From Paenibacillus sp. Root444D2 (lineage in GTDB: Bacteria > Bacillota > Bacilli > Paenibacillales > NBRC-103111), in assembly GCF_001426375.1 (NCBI RefSeq), contig NZ_LMEO01000001.1:338915-402914 (forward strand): 64,000 bases of DNA, written 5' to 3'. Below the pieces are notes generated by a model, which ran no database searches, had not been told where the DNA came from, and saw only the letters and a program-made list of their open reading frames with translations. This document shows, piece by piece, positions 43,547-52,819 of this stretch. The translations under genes were made by a program, and so were the position numbers. The stretch's first letter is position 1; the number at the start of each line of letters is the position of its first letter.

Positions 43547-44547
43547 GTTGTTATATCTCTCTTCCCGTGGCTAATTTCGGCAGATATCGTGCCAACCAAA
43601 TCATTTTGCAAGGCAATTCTCGCTTGACGAACTGCATTCTTAATAGCATTCGCATCGGAGGAGCCATGGCTTTTTAGGACTAATCCATCAATACCCAAAA
43701 ACGGGGCCGCCCCATGTTCGTTATAATCCAACTTTTTGCGGAATTGTGTAAGTCCTGGTTTCAAGACAGCCGCTGCAAGTTTAGTAAAAATGGTTTTGGT
43801 GAACTCTTGTTTTAGTGCTGAGAAAATCGTAGACGCAGCGCCTTCCAATGATTTCAGCATAATATTCCCAGCGAATCCATCGCACACGATGACATCGCAT
43901 TTGGCACGAAGCACTTGAGAAGATTCGACATTCCCCACAAAATGAATAGGGGCTTGTTCCATTAAAGGATATGCCGTTTTCGTTAATTCATTCCCTTTGG
44001 TCGCTTCTGTACCGACATTCAGCAGGCCTACACGAGGCTTGGCAATACCGTGAACTTTGGAGCGATAAATACTGCCCATAATGGCGTATTGAATCAGCTG
44101 TTCGGCTGTTGCATCCATATTTGCTCCCAGATCGAGCGCAAGAACACCGTTTCCATCCATAGTTGGAATCATAGGCGCTAGTGCCGGACGCTCGATCCCT
44201 GGAATTCTTCCTACGACTAGCAATCCAGTCGTCATCAGAGCACCTGTATTTCCTGCAGAAATCATAGCTTCTGCTTCCTTCTCACGTACCAGCCTTCCTG
44301 CTACCACCATGGAAGCGTCTTTTTTGCGACGAACAGCCTTAACGGGCTCATCCTCTGCTTCAATGACTTCTTCCGTGTGATGGATAGTTAAGTTCGCTGG
44401 CCTTTCTGTGAGATGCGCTTCAATCGCGGCGCTGTTACCGACCAGAATGATATGAACATCCTTCCATTCTTTGGCCGCTGCGAGTGCACCTTCGACTACG
44501 ATTTTAGGAGCATTGTCGCCGCCCATTGCATCAATCGCGATTCGCAT
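43543..44547 (-). CDS. plsX: Phosphate acyltransferase PlsX
   Basis: PlsX makes acyl-phosphate from acyl-ACP for phospholipid synthesis. '[21 protein letters not shown]', '[16 protein letters not shown]' and '[12 protein letters not shown]' are family signatures. It follows fapR with a 17-base overlap. Confidence 0.96.
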   Translation of the reverse strand: MRIAIDAMGGDNAPKIVVEGALAAAKEWKDVHIILVGNSAAIEAHLTERPANLTIHHTEEVIEAEDEPVKAVRRKKDASMVVAGRLVREKEAEAMISAGNTGALMTTGLLVVGRIPGIERPALAPMIPTMDGNGVLALDLGANMDATAEQLIQYAIMGSIYRSKVHGIAKPRVGLLNVGTEATKGNELTKTAYPLMEQAPIHFVGNVESSQVLRAKCDVIVCDGFAGNIMLKSLEGAASTIFSALKQEFTKTIFTKLAAAVLKPGLTQFRKKLDYNEHGAAPFLGIDGLVLKSHGSSDANAIKNAVRQARIALQNDLVGTISAEISHGKRDITT

Positions 44548-45145
44548 GCAGCTTGTCCTCCCTATCTAGATGTTGCTCTTTCTTCGAATGAAAGATCACA
44601 AAGTTGCCTCGAAAAACCGTTTCATCGCCAACATATGAAAACACCTCGACTCTTGCTTTCCCTTTGGAAACGGAACGCACATAGGCTTTGGCGATACATT
44701 TCTCTCCGAGCTTTACAGAACGAATAAAACGTATGTCTGCAGATGCTGTTAAAGCTATGGGATCGTCGATGACGGCAACCGCCAGGGAGTTCGCTTGCGA
44801 GAAAATATGATGTCCTCTTGCAATTTTGGTTCTTGAGAAAACATGATCTTCTTTAATTTCAAAAATCGAGATACCGCTTTGATCCAGCTGTAAATCAATC
44901 ACTTCTCCAATAATTTCATCAATTGGCAGTGAGCGTACATGATCGTACGTTTTGACCGCCATATGCTTCATTCGTTCCCGCAGCTCAGGAATGCCGAGTT
45001 CCAACCGATCCAAGCGGACGGTTTGGATACTGACCTGAAACGTTCGCATCAGTTCCTCGTCTGTCATAAAAGGATTAGCTTCAATGGCTTGAAGCAATTG
45101 CTGCTGCCTTTGTCGTTTAGGAAGGCGTTCGATGGCGAGCACCAC
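44531..45145 (-). CDS. fapR: Fatty acid and phospholipid regulator FapR
   Basis: FapR represses lipid genes and is released by malonyl-CoA. The N-terminal HTH ([24 protein letters not shown]) precedes a hot-dog domain ([17 protein letters not shown]...[25 protein letters not shown]). Its own promoter carries a matching operator, so it should be autoregulated. It heads the fapR-plsX-fabH operon. Confidence 0.95.
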   Translation of the reverse strand: MVLAIERLPKRQRQQQLLQAIEANPFMTDEELMRTFQVSIQTVRLDRLELGIPELRERMKHMAVKTYDHVRSLPIDEIIGEVIDLQLDQSGISIFEIKEDHVFSRTKIARGHHIFSQANSLAVAVIDDPIALTASADIRFIRSVKLGEKCIAKAYVRSVSKGKARVEVFSYVGDETVFRGNFVIFHSKKEQHLDREDKLHANRD

Positions 45146-45166
45146 CTTATCTCGTGAGATCTCATC

Positions 45167-45212
45167 TTATTACCAGATACTAAACTGTAGTATATTAAAT
45201 TTATAGCCAAAA
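45167..45212 (-). promoter_or_regulatory. FapR operator and promoter of the fapR operon
   Basis: TTATTA-CCAGA-TACTAA (45167-45183 on the plus strand) fits the FapR dyad TTAGTA-N5-TACTAA with one half exact. On the minus strand TATACT lies just upstream, with TTTCTT 17 bases before it. The operator overlaps the transcription start region. Confidence 0.75.
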
Positions 45213-45264
45213 AGAAAGCAAAAAAAATAGCACCTCACACTAGGATGAAGTACTATGTCCAATC

Positions 45265-45438
45265 TTATGCTTTTACGATCTCTCTACCTTTGTAAGTTCC
45301 GCAAGACTTGCACACACGGTGTGCTAGCTTCAGTTCTCCACATTGTTCACATTTCACCATGCCTGGAACTTCCAATTTAAAGTGAGTACGGCGCTTGTCG
45401 CGACGAGTTTTGGACGTTCTTCTTTGAGGTACTGCCAT
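45265..45438 (-). CDS. rpmF: 50S ribosomal protein L32
   Basis: A 57-residue zinc-ribbon ribosomal protein: [17 protein letters not shown] start, with CEQCGE and CKSCGT as the zinc pairs. AGGAGGTG precedes the ATG. It follows yceD in the conserved pair. All four Cys residues are present, so this is the zinc-binding form. Confidence 0.97.
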   Translation of the reverse strand: MAVPQRRTSKTRRDKRRTHFKLEVPGMVKCEQCGELKLAHRVCKSCGTYKGREIVKA

Positions 45439-45475
45439 ATTCAAAACACCTCCTTATACGAATTTCAATGATGCC

Positions 45476-45982
45476 TTATTCTTTGTTAAAAAAGTCCGCG
45501 AGACCTGCAAGCCGAGGATCAATCTTCTCCTGCTTACAGCCGCAATCGCGTTGATTGCGATTCTCTCCGCACACGGGACAGAGACCTTTGCACGCTTCGT
45601 CACAAAGTGGTATGTACGGTAAACCGACCACTACATTTTCTACAACGTAAGGCTCCAAATCGACTTTATCTCCAACCACCAAATGAATATCCTCGTCTAG
45701 ATCCGGATCCTCTTCTTCTGGTTTTTGCATGAAGACTTCCTCAAAAGGAAGTTCGATTGTTTGGTTAGTGTGCGATAAGCATCGTGAACAGCTTAACTCC
45801 AAGTCTAGCGTTAACGTACCGTTAACTTTTGCTGCTCCATCTTCGTACACAGCTTGAAGATCGACGTGTACAGGACCATGACCAAGGATATCTTGACGTC
45901 CTTCAAAAGGATCGGTCAAGGTCAATTCTTCGGTCATATGAGCCTGCCCTTTAAGAGATAGCTCTCTAAAACGAATTTGCAT
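45476..45982 (-). CDS. ylbN: YceD-family (DUF177) rRNA accumulation protein
   Basis: The family is encoded before rpmF in most bacteria and supports 23S rRNA accumulation. The protein has 'LELSCSRCLSHTNQTIELPFEEVF', an acidic middle (EEEDPDLDEDIHLV) and a Cys cluster 'CDEACKGLCPVCGENRNQRDCGC'. ATG 45982 follows GGGGTG. Confidence 0.92.
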   Translation of the reverse strand: MQIRFRELSLKGQAHMTEELTLTDPFEGRQDILGHGPVHVDLQAVYEDGAAKVNGTLTLDLELSCSRCLSHTNQTIELPFEEVFMQKPEEEDPDLDEDIHLVVGDKVDLEPYVVENVVVGLPYIPLCDEACKGLCPVCGENRNQRDCGCKQEKIDPRLAGLADFFNKE

Positions 45983-46072
45983 GTGTTTTTCACCCCAAAC
46001 AAACAAAGATTATTATATCCAGTTTGAATGCCTTTTGTCAATTTAAATTATATTGTTTTTACTAAATCTAGC

Positions 46073-47197
46073 TTATTTCGGAGGCAATGCTGCTAGAAAT
46101 TTGAGTGCATCTTCCATTGTGCCAATTTCGACAATTTTCATTTTGGTCTTAATTTGATTGGCTCTCTCGACAGCTGCTGTGTAATTCTCGATTTTGGCAC
46201 CATCTTTATAAGTAACATCTTTGGGTGCAAAGAAATAATCGGCCTTTTCCCGATCCGCGGCAATGATTTTATGCTGAATACCGCCAATTGGACCTACAGT
46301 GCCGTCGCTTTCAATCGTTCCTGTCCCCGCAATGCGATAACCCTTGGTAATATCATCTGGCACTAGTTGATTGTAAATCTCTAAGGAGAACATTAATCCC
46401 GCCGAAGGACCGCCAATCTCACCAGCCTTAATGGATACTTGTTGATCCTCCTGGTCCGCTTTTACAGCCTGCATATCCGCCGGTACAACGCCAATACCTG
46501 CCCGCGCTTCGCCCTGCTCGCCTTCCTGCTTAGGAAGCGCACCAAGCGTCAGCGTAGCTTGCTGTTCAACTTTTTTCCTCGAATACGTGATAGAAATTGT
46601 ATCCCCCGCTTTTTTCCCTTTAAGTGAGTCCAGTAAATCTTGCGCGACCTTCACTTCTTTATCTCCAGCTTTTAAAAGCACATCTCCTGGTTTGAGAACC
46701 TTTTCTCCCGATAGGCCAGGCAGCGTCTGGAGTACCATAACTCCTTCATGATTGATATGAAAGGGGATTTTGGCTTGCTTATAGGCCGCTTGAATAGCAC
46801 TTGCTTGGGATGTCAACATAACATACTCTTGGCGCTGTGAATACTCTTGTTCCGACTCACCTTTACGTAAAACACTCGTTTTGGGCTGAATCTCTTCATA
46901 CGGATGTACGAGTCCGATTAAATAATTGACCATATTGGCATCGGCAACTCGTACTGTGGTTAACATCAGCGTCCCTTTTTCGTCATCAGAGCCTTTGGGG
47001 ATTGTCACCATCGGTTTAATTTCTTCCGCAGTCCCTGGCATGAATATAAAAAATGGAAGTCTTACAAAAAACAACAAATAAACAATGACAACTCCGACAA
47101 TTGCGGATATTAAATAGCGCCTAGTCGCCGATCTTCTCGGATATCGATACGAATCATTCGACCATGTACGAATCGTACTCTCTTCTTCGTTCTCCAT
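46073..47197 (-). CDS. ylbL: YlbL/SepM-type membrane PDZ-Lon protease
   Basis: One N-terminal transmembrane helix (LISAIVGVVIVYLLFFV) is followed by an extracytoplasmic PDZ domain (GLSGEKVLKPGDVLLKAGDKEV) and a Lon-type Ser-Lys protease. The Ser is in 'EIGGPSAGLMFSLE' and the Lys in 'PIGGIQHKIIAADREKADYFFAP'. Homologues process peptide signals or act after DNA damage. ATG 47197 follows a GGAAGGGG site. Confidence 0.9.
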   Translation of the reverse strand: MENEEESTIRTWSNDSYRYPRRSATRRYLISAIVGVVIVYLLFFVRLPFFIFMPGTAEEIKPMVTIPKGSDDEKGTLMLTTVRVADANMVNYLIGLVHPYEEIQPKTSVLRKGESEQEYSQRQEYVMLTSQASAIQAAYKQAKIPFHINHEGVMVLQTLPGLSGEKVLKPGDVLLKAGDKEVKVAQDLLDSLKGKKAGDTISITYSRKKVEQQATLTLGALPKQEGEQGEARAGIGVVPADMQAVKADQEDQQVSIKAGEIGGPSAGLMFSLEIYNQLVPDDITKGYRIAGTGTIESDGTVGPIGGIQHKIIAADREKADYFFAPKDVTYKDGAKIENYTAAVERANQIKTKMKIVEIGTMEDALKFLAALPPK

Positions 47198-47323
47198 GCA
47201 GGTTCCCCTTCCTGATGCCTTATACAAGTAGATGTCTCTTGCCTTACCTCCAAGCGAAAGCTTGGTCTAAACCCGCATGCTCTAGCGTACAATTGAAGCA
47301 TGTTTAAAGGACGAGGTGATATG

Positions 47324-48619
47324 ATGCAGCCCAAGAATGTAAGATCCAACTCCAAACTCACAACGCTGGTACTGGGGTCTTTGGCTGCCCTTGTAGTCGT
47401 GTCTGTCATTTTATTCCCGGACAAAGCATTTCAGTCTTCGCTCGAGGGACTTACAATTTGGTGGAAGCTTGTATTTCCGGCACTCATGCCTTTTCTCATT
47501 ATGACCGAGCTGTTAATCGGTTTTGGTGTTATTCAAGGGATAGGCATTCTTTTAGAGCCGCTGATGAGGATTGTATTCCGCCTTCCCGGTGTAAGTGGGT
47601 GGGCGCTAGCTTCAGGTCTTATAGTAGGATTTCCTACCGGAGCCAAAATTACAGCTACCCTGAGGGAAAAAAACCTCATCTCCCAAACAGAAACAGAACG
47701 ATTAACGGCACTGTCCCATTTGTGCAGCCCCTTATTCCTGATTATGGTCGTAGGTGTCGGCTTCCTGCACAGCACAAAGCTGGGCTTCATACTTGCGGTC
47801 GTCCATTATACCTCCGCTATTTTAACAGGATTCCTGATGAGAAATTCCAGAAAAGTACAGCAGCCTTTAGCTGATTCCCAAGAACTCCAAATAGCCACCT
47901 TGCGGCCTAATAATCAATCATCCGCTTCCGTCTTGAAACTCTCCTTATCAACGATGCGCCAAGCTTATTTACACGATGGACGTCCGTTCGGTAAGCTGCT
48001 TGGGGATTCGGTAACCTCTTCTGTGCAAACTTTAATGCTAATTGGCGGATATATGATGATCTTTTCCGTACTGATTAATGTCGTCAACATAACTCATCTT
48101 ACGGATGTATTCCAACCCGTCACACACTATTTACTTGCTTTTATGAATGTCCACACCGATATCACTCCTCAGTGGCTCAAGGGGATTCTGGAAATTCATC
48201 TGGGCGCTTATGCTTTTAGCCAAGCACAAGGCCTCTCCTTACTTCCGCAAATGGCGCTCCTAAGCGCTTTTCTTGGCTGGGGAGGCTTGTCTGCCCACGC
48301 GCAAGTAGCAGGCTTTCATCAAAAAACAGATGCTCGTTATCTGTTCTTCTTTCAGTCCCGTGCTCTTCATGCTGTACTTGCGTTGGTAGTAACTGTTCTG
48401 CTTTGGAAGCCACTGCAGCTGCTTTTGCTGGATTCTGAGCCTAGTTTTCTATGGTTAGACAAAGCCAAAAGCGAATATCCTACTGTTGCCTTTCCACTGA
48501 ACGGCGAATCGGCATGGGGCCTGTGGGGACCTATGCTGACGCAGTTCCTTCTATTATTCACTTTGATGATGATGATTTCAACGGTCCTGAGAACTTTCAA
48601 AAAGAAAGAAAACTATTAA
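47324..48619 (+). CDS. ylbJ: Sporulation integral membrane protein YlbJ
   Basis: A polytopic protein with two gate-like halves (FPALMPFLIMTELLIGFGVIQ and 'LMLIGGYMMIFSVLINVV'). Each half carries a G-x-P-x-G-type segment such as 'LIVGFPTGAKITATL'. In Bacillus YlbJ is needed for spore cortex formation. The GAGGTGAT site fits the second of two adjacent ATGs. It is divergent from ylbL and convergent with coaD. Confidence 0.92.
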   Translation: MQPKNVRSNSKLTTLVLGSLAALVVVSVILFPDKAFQSSLEGLTIWWKLVFPALMPFLIMTELLIGFGVIQGIGILLEPLMRIVFRLPGVSGWALASGLIVGFPTGAKITATLREKNLISQTETERLTALSHLCSPLFLIMVVGVGFLHSTKLGFILAVVHYTSAILTGFLMRNSRKVQQPLADSQELQIATLRPNNQSSASVLKLSLSTMRQAYLHDGRPFGKLLGDSVTSSVQTLMLIGGYMMIFSVLINVVNITHLTDVFQPVTHYLLAFMNVHTDITPQWLKGILEIHLGAYAFSQAQGLSLLPQMALLSAFLGWGGLSAHAQVAGFHQKTDARYLFFFQSRALHAVLALVVTVLLWKPLQLLLLDSEPSFLWLDKAKSEYPTVAFPLNGESAWGLWGPMLTQFLLLFTLMMMISTVLRTFKKKENY

Positions 48620-48631
48620 TTCGTAATTCCA

Positions 48632-49135
48632 TTAGATTCGAGGGAATTTCTTCTTCAACGCTTCTTCCACCTCAGCCGGAACTAGATCTTCCACTGGCCC
48701 GTGAAACTTAGCAATCTCCTTCACAATACTTGAGCTCAAGTACGAAAACTGAGGTTTCGAAGTCATAAAGAAAGTTTCTACATCTGGATTCAGCTTGTGA
48801 TTCGTAGAAGCCATCTGCAATTCATACTCAAAGTCCGAGACCGCCCGAAGTCCACGAACAATTAGTCGCACATTCCGAGCTTTCATATAATTAACCATTA
48901 AATCTCTAAAACCATCCACCTCCACATTCGGCAGATCCTTGGTCACCTTCCTAATGAGCTCCATCCGTTCTTCCAATGTGAATAGAGGATTCTTGGAAGT
49001 GTTATTCAGTACAGCTACAATCAACTTATCAAACACTTTTGCCGCTCTATGTATAATGTCAAGATGGCCGTGTGTAACAGGATCAAAACTGCCTGGATAA
49101 ACGGCAACTGTAATACCGTGTTCTTGCCTCATCAT
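48632..49135 (-). CDS. coaD: Phosphopantetheine adenylyltransferase
   Basis: CoaD makes dephospho-CoA. '[19 protein letters not shown]' holds the T/HxGH nucleotide site, and '[16 protein letters not shown]' the ISSTxxR-like motif (here SSSIVKE). ATG 49135 has AAGGAG at nine bases. It follows rsmD in the usual pair. Confidence 0.96.
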   Translation of the reverse strand: MMRQEHGITVAVYPGSFDPVTHGHLDIIHRAAKVFDKLIVAVLNNTSKNPLFTLEERMELIRKVTKDLPNVEVDGFRDLMVNYMKARNVRLIVRGLRAVSDFEYELQMASTNHKLNPDVETFFMTSKPQFSYLSSSIVKEIAKFHGPVEDLVPAEVEEALKKKFPRI

Positions 49136-49167
49136 GCTGTTCATCTCCTTAAAAAACTTGCTCATAT

Positions 49168-49725
49168 TTATTCTGCTGATCCTTTGTAAATCGTGACAGC
49201 GGTATCTCCGTAATCGGATCTTCGCTGCTGCTTAAATCCTCCGATGGTATCTTCGAGAACATCCTTAGCATCATGCTCCACAACTATCGTGGCATTCAAT
49301 GGAACGATCGACTGCTCTTCCATCGTACTTATCAGCTCCGCGATAAATTTCATTTTGTACGGAGGATCGAGGAAAACGAGTTCAAATTGCTGCTCCCGCT
49401 TCGCTAATGCTTTCAAAGCACGAGCAGCATCCGTTCGGTAGATCTCAGCTTGGTCCTTGAGACCTGCGGTTACTAAATTATGCCCAATCGTGTCAATACT
49501 TTTCTTCTCGATATCAATGAAGACAGCCTTAGTCATCCCGCGGCTGAGCGCTTCAATCCCGAGTCCGCCTGTACCTGCGAATAGATCAAGTACCTGTCCT
49601 CCATCAAAATAAGGACCAATCATACTGAAGATCGCTTCTTTCACTTTATCCGTTGTTGGCCGCGTGCTGGTACCGGGTACAGCTTTTAACGGCCTGCCTT
49701 TGGCGGTGCCTGAAATCACTCTCAT
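49168..49725 (-). CDS. rsmD: 16S rRNA (guanine966-N2)-methyltransferase RsmD
   Basis: A class I methyltransferase: SAM site '[19 protein letters not shown]', acidic ligand '[11 protein letters not shown]' and catalytic '[13 protein letters not shown]' (DPPY). It modifies G966 of 16S rRNA. Its promoter lies between it and mobile element 2. Confidence 0.96.
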   Translation of the reverse strand: MRVISGTAKGRPLKAVPGTSTRPTTDKVKEAIFSMIGPYFDGGQVLDLFAGTGGLGIEALSRGMTKAVFIDIEKKSIDTIGHNLVTAGLKDQAEIYRTDAARALKALAKREQQFELVFLDPPYKMKFIAELISTMEEQSIVPLNATIVVEHDAKDVLEDTIGGFKQQRRSDYGDTAVTIYKGSAE

Positions 49726-49763
49726 CTTACGTATTCCCCTTCTAGCTGGCTCATTCTTTTGCT

Positions 49764-49792
49764 ATCGTACCACAAGCTCTAATCGGACACAA
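49764..49792 (-). promoter_or_regulatory. rsmD-coaD promoter
   Basis: On the minus strand TTGTGT (49787-49792) and TACGAT (49764-49769) are 17 bases apart. The element 2 insertion at about 49.92 kb left it intact. Confidence 0.65.
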
Positions 49793-49918
49793 AAATTTTA
49801 TCCCTGTGATGTATAAATTTCCCGTAAAACGGTCATCCTTGAACTATCGACATCAGAGAATGTCGTAGACAACCGCGGAGAAGACTTACGTTTCCCCATA
49901 AGTTCTTCGTCCGGTTTC

Positions 49919-50011
49919 TCCTCTCCCATGAGGCGGTCATGCAAATGACCGCCGTTATTATTTTATGGTACAGTTTTCTATAACCCTTATTATATAAGGG
50001 TTTATTTGTGT
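49919..50011. repeat. Left boundary repeat (candidate attL) with hairpin and terminator
   Basis: TCCTCTCCCATGAGGCG begins the repeat. GGCGGTCAT (49932-49940) pairs with ATGACCGCC (49945-49953), loop GCAA; CGTTATTATTTTAT follows, so it reads as a rightward terminator. A second hairpin AACCCTTAT/ATAAGGGTT followed by TATTT ends the block. The same series recurs at 61372-61468 with compensating base changes. A separate hairpin CGACAT/ATGTCG is at 49848-49865. Confidence 0.75.
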
Positions 50012-50168
50012 GTAACAGTTGTTTGTTTTTTGTTGTAACAGCAACTCAATCGCTTTCAAGGGGACCAAAAGGGGACCAAACTGCGTAATGTTACTAAGTA
50101 CACCCTCCTGTTCAACTTGATTAAAGAAAAAAAGCCCCATAAATTACAGGGCCCATTAATATATTTGA
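50012..50168. other. Candidate integrase arm sites at the left end
   Basis: GGGGACC occurs at 50060-50066 and 50071-50077, 11 bases apart, in the context GGGGACCAAAAGGGGACCAA. The same pair (GGGGACCGAAAGGGGACCAA) lies at 61232-61249 near the other end. Short direct repeats on both arms are typical of tyrosine-integrase arm sites. No gene is seen here. Confidence 0.5.
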
Positions 50169-50900
50169 TTAATTGTAAAAAGACCTATATTGCTTAAGTT
50201 GATTCATGCTTTCCTCGAAAGTCTTTTGCTCAATCTCTTCTACAGGCCTAGTCGATCTAAACGTCATTAGCTCAGCCCAGTGAACAATGTGCTTCCCATT
50301 CCCAGAGTGTTTGATAATATAATCACGCAGATTTTTATCATGAACGTAAGTAACCTCATCGTCTAGTTCCTTTTTCATTTCAACCAGTTTGTTCTTAATA
50401 TATTCAAAAGTTAAATTGGCGTACTTAGTAGCTTCGTTTAGAGTAGGAAATTTCCCTTTATGTATGACATCGTTTCTAAATTCAATTTTTTTCTGCGGAA
50501 TAAGTTCAGGATTCTTTTTGAATGTTGTAAGATACATCATGATATATGCACCAAGTTGTCTTTCAGACTGCTTAGAAAGTTCTTTCCAGGATTTCGGGAA
50601 GTCTTCCATATACGAAGTAGATTTTAACGATTTGGCTGCAAAAACATTTATTGAAAATTCATGGAACCTTTCTATTGCTGCTGCAAAGTTTGCTACAGCC
50701 TCACGTGCGTAACCGTCAGTCAGGGCATATATCCCCATTTCAAAGAGCAATTCATAAACATGATGCTCAACGATGATAACAGTTTCATGCCCTGCATCAC
50801 AAGTCAAATGATAAACCCTTTCGTCGGTTAGTTCTTGGACTTTGTTTTCATCTTTTATTCCTTCTGTCAAACACTTCATACACTGAATGTTAAATTTCAT
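50169..50900 (-). CDS. HEPN-motif protein with N-terminal zinc ribbon, candidate defence gene
   Basis: ATG 50900 follows GGAGGTG. The N-terminus has a zinc-ribbon-like cluster (CMKCLTEG...HLTCDAGHE). The helical body includes 'GYAREAVANFAAAIERFHEF' and the segment 'EFRNDVIHKGKFPTLNEATKYANL', where R-N-D-V-I-H fits the Rx4H catalytic motif of HEPN ribonucleases. HEPN proteins are common in abortive-infection and toxin systems. It sits at the element's edge, a usual cargo position. Activity and targets are unknown. Confidence 0.6.
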   Translation of the reverse strand: MKFNIQCMKCLTEGIKDENKVQELTDERVYHLTCDAGHETVIIVEHHVYELLFEMGIYALTDGYAREAVANFAAAIERFHEFSINVFAAKSLKSTSYMEDFPKSWKELSKQSERQLGAYIMMYLTTFKKNPELIPQKKIEFRNDVIHKGKFPTLNEATKYANLTFEYIKNKLVEMKKELDDEVTYVHDKNLRDYIIKHSGNGKHIVHWAELMTFRSTRPVEEIEQKTFEESMNQLKQYRSFYN

Positions 50901-50995
50901 TTTACACCTCCAACAAATCGACCTAATTCCACGACCACTAAAGCCGAACCACGGCAAGAAGCCAACTGATCGCACCATAAACCATTGGCACGAAA

Positions 50996-51274
50996 TTAGA
51001 TAACTGCCCCAGGTGGCGCGCTATCGACTTCGGGTACCTCCCCGGTAAATACCGCTGCGGTTAGTACCCGGTCTATTATCATAAGCGCCGAAAGCGGGCT
51101 GGAAAGGTGTCTGGTGTCCGTCTGCTGGTTAACCGGGCCTACCAGTTCGCCTTCCAAGTTGGCAGCTTCCAGCAGTACAAGCTGTACCGCGAAGGGGCTG
51201 CCGCTTACCATTCCATCTTTCCACACAATCGTAGCATCCTGGCCGCCTACTTGTCCCCCAGCTGTAAACATCAT
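50996..51274 (-). CDS. Small protein of element 2, unknown function
   Basis: A 92-aa product (MMFTAGGQVGGQDATIVWKDGMVSGSP...) with beta-type pattern and 'LVLLEAANLEGELV'. AGGTG lies at a good distance from the second ATG. It has its own minus-strand promoter near 51350. No family recognised; it may precede the HEPN gene in one transcript. Confidence 0.55.
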   Translation of the reverse strand: MMFTAGGQVGGQDATIVWKDGMVSGSPFAVQLVLLEAANLEGELVGPVNQQTDTRHLSSPLSALMIIDRVLTAAVFTGEVPEVDSAPPGAVI

Positions 51275-51330
51275 TTCGAAGCACCTACTTCCCCTTTTTC
51301 TATTGGCTTTTATGATAACGGACTGTATAA

Positions 51331-51353
51331 GTAAAGATATCTTTACTATTATA
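51331..51353. promoter_or_regulatory. Divergent promoter region with 16-bp perfect palindrome
   Basis: GTAAAGATATCTTTAC (51331-51346) is a perfect palindrome. Leftward, TATAAT (51348-51353) has TGACGG 16 bases before it and the palindrome just downstream. Rightward, TTGGCT, 17 bases and TATAAG end just before the palindrome. A single repressor could control both directions. Confidence 0.65.
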
Positions 51354-51471
51354 TACGCTATTTTTTATTCCGTCATTTTAATATCTCTAGGCAACAGTCG
51401 TTATCTAGAGATAAATCTAGCGGTATGCTTTGTCTTGTTGTACTCTTACTGAAAAAGGCAGGAACAAAATT

Positions 51472-51492
51472 CATAGCGGCGCTGCCGCTATG
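51472..51492 (+). other. Strong GC hairpin in the leader of the 51524 gene
   Basis: CATAGCGGC and GCCGCTATG pair perfectly around GCT. No T tract follows, so this is not a terminator; it may affect translation or RNA stability of the next gene. Confidence 0.5.
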
Positions 51493-51523
51493 ACCTAGCC
51501 TTATCATAGGGGCTGCAAGGGTA

Positions 51524-51757
51524 ATGGATAACTACGAATTATTTAAAAAGAATTCCGGGATTGAGATTAGCAGAGAAGATTTCGAAGCCGGGGTATCTTT
51601 CATGAACGGTAAGATGGAAGGACATCCCGCATTAATTACTGCTTTACAGGAACACGCATGGGCTGTTGCTGCGCCATATATCAAGCGAGTCATCGAAAGG
51701 CAGCTTATCCAAAGCCATAATGCAGACGCCAAAAATAACGAAGAACTGGACAAATAA
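51524..51757 (+). CDS. Small protein of element 2, unknown function (77 aa)
   Basis: MDNYELFKKNSGIEISREDF begins a helical acidic protein ending 'HNADAKNNEELDK'. The ribosome site (AAGGGT) is close to the ATG. It has its own rightward promoter and a terminator, and lies opposite to the flanking genes. No family recognised. Confidence 0.55.
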   Translation: MDNYELFKKNSGIEISREDFEAGVSFMNGKMEGHPALITALQEHAWAVAAPYIKRVIERQLIQSHNADAKNNEELDK

Positions 51758-51760
51758 ACA

Positions 51761-51803
51761 AAAGCCGCGTAGCGGGGCTGTATCCCGTCCTACGTGGCTT
51801 TCT
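51761..51803. terminator. Bidirectional terminator
   Basis: AAAGCC-CGTAG (51761-51772) pairs with CTACG-GGCTTT (51790-51801). It serves the rightward 77-aa gene and the leftward operon that ends at 51807. Confidence 0.8.
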
Positions 51804-51806
51804 CGT

Positions 51807-52511
51807 TTACAGCTGTTTAGCGTTCTGATAATTCTCGCTTTTCGGCGTCGTTACATTCTGCATTCGAACCGGGGGAAGCTTTGCTTCGGGGTTTGTTTCC
51901 TCCAGGGCTGCCTTACGAATTGACGCCAGGTCGTTACTATACTGGTAGTGGTCAACCCATGCCCATTCCTTAAAGTCCGATTCTGTTACCTGTTCCGGGC
52001 CTAAAAGGCCGTAACGTTCTTCCTTACCTGTGTAACGCAGTACCGCGCTTGATGTACTGTGCTGGATATGAACTAGCCTTTTATTTACCTGGTGCATTTT
52101 ATCGAATACAGTAGCCAGATTCGCCATGTATGCCTGCATATGCTCTTTCATTCCGTCCAGCAGGGGCTGAAATTCTTCATGCAGCAAGCTACCATCTGCG
52201 ATTCTGCGGCGAATTTCCCCCTGGACGTTCATAAAGGCTACCGCCATGCCGTCCGGGTATGGCTTCTTTTCCGCGTTCAGCTTATCCTGTAGACGTTGCA
52301 GCTTCGTTTCCATGATAGTTACCATTCCCTGGGCATTGGCAACGTCTGCTGCCAGTTCCGGGTTCTCCAGGGCTTCTCCCAGCAGGCTATTATACCGCTG
52401 GCGGACTTGCTCAACTTCCGCAACTGCTACGGCCAGCTGTCCGTTGTCCTTCCCCTGTGCGGCGTCAAACGCCTTGATACTCTCTACCATTTCTTCATAC
52501 GCTCTAATCAT
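51807..52511 (-). CDS. Coiled-coil protein of element 2, unknown function (234 aa)
   Basis: MIRAYEEMVESIKAFDAAQG begins a long helical protein (VEQVRQRYNSLLGEALENPEL..., 'MVTIMETKLQRLQDKL'), ending in a Tyr/Trp-rich segment (KEWAWVDHYQYSNDL). It starts two bases after the 92-aa gene, which follows the tape-measure gene. The place downstream of a tape measure suggests a tail-associated role, but no family is recognised. Confidence 0.6.
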   Translation of the reverse strand: MIRAYEEMVESIKAFDAAQGKDNGQLAVAVAEVEQVRQRYNSLLGEALENPELAADVANAQGMVTIMETKLQRLQDKLNAEKKPYPDGMAVAFMNVQGEIRRRIADGSLLHEEFQPLLDGMKEHMQAYMANLATVFDKMHQVNKRLVHIQHSTSSAVLRYTGKEERYGLLGPEQVTESDFKEWAWVDHYQYSNDLASIRKAALEETNPEAKLPPVRMQNVTTPKSENYQNAKQL

Positions 52512-52513
52512 GG

Positions 52514-52792
52514 TTACATTCCCCCTGTTTCGGATTTATTGTAATTGCTGCCGCCGTCGTCCAGTTCTTTTGCCTTATCAGGCGAGTAGAATAAATTCGG
52601 TTCAGTTGCGGCCAGGTGCTTTAACGCCCTGTTCACGCTGGCCGGGTTTAATTCGTCCCTGTCGGTGTACTCAAGTAAGCCTTCGTATTCTTTATCTTCC
52701 AGCGCCAGGACTATTTGCCTTATCTTGATCGGGTTAAGTGCAGCAGCATGCTTTAGTACTGCATTTTCCAATAAAATTCTATTTTCCTTCAT
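52514..52792 (-). CDS. Small helical protein of element 2 (92 aa)
   Basis: MKENRILLENAVLKHAAALN starts a protein with regular helices (KIRQIVLALEDKEYEGLLEY, 'NRALKHLAATEPNLFY'). GGAAGGGT precedes the ATG. It is translated between the tape-measure gene and the coiled-coil gene. Function unknown. Confidence 0.6.
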   Translation of the reverse strand: MKENRILLENAVLKHAAALNPIKIRQIVLALEDKEYEGLLEYTDRDELNPASVNRALKHLAATEPNLFYSPDKAKELDDGGSNYNKSETGGM

Positions 52793-52819
52793 TTTCAGAT
52801 ACCCTTCCTGTCTTTCTGA

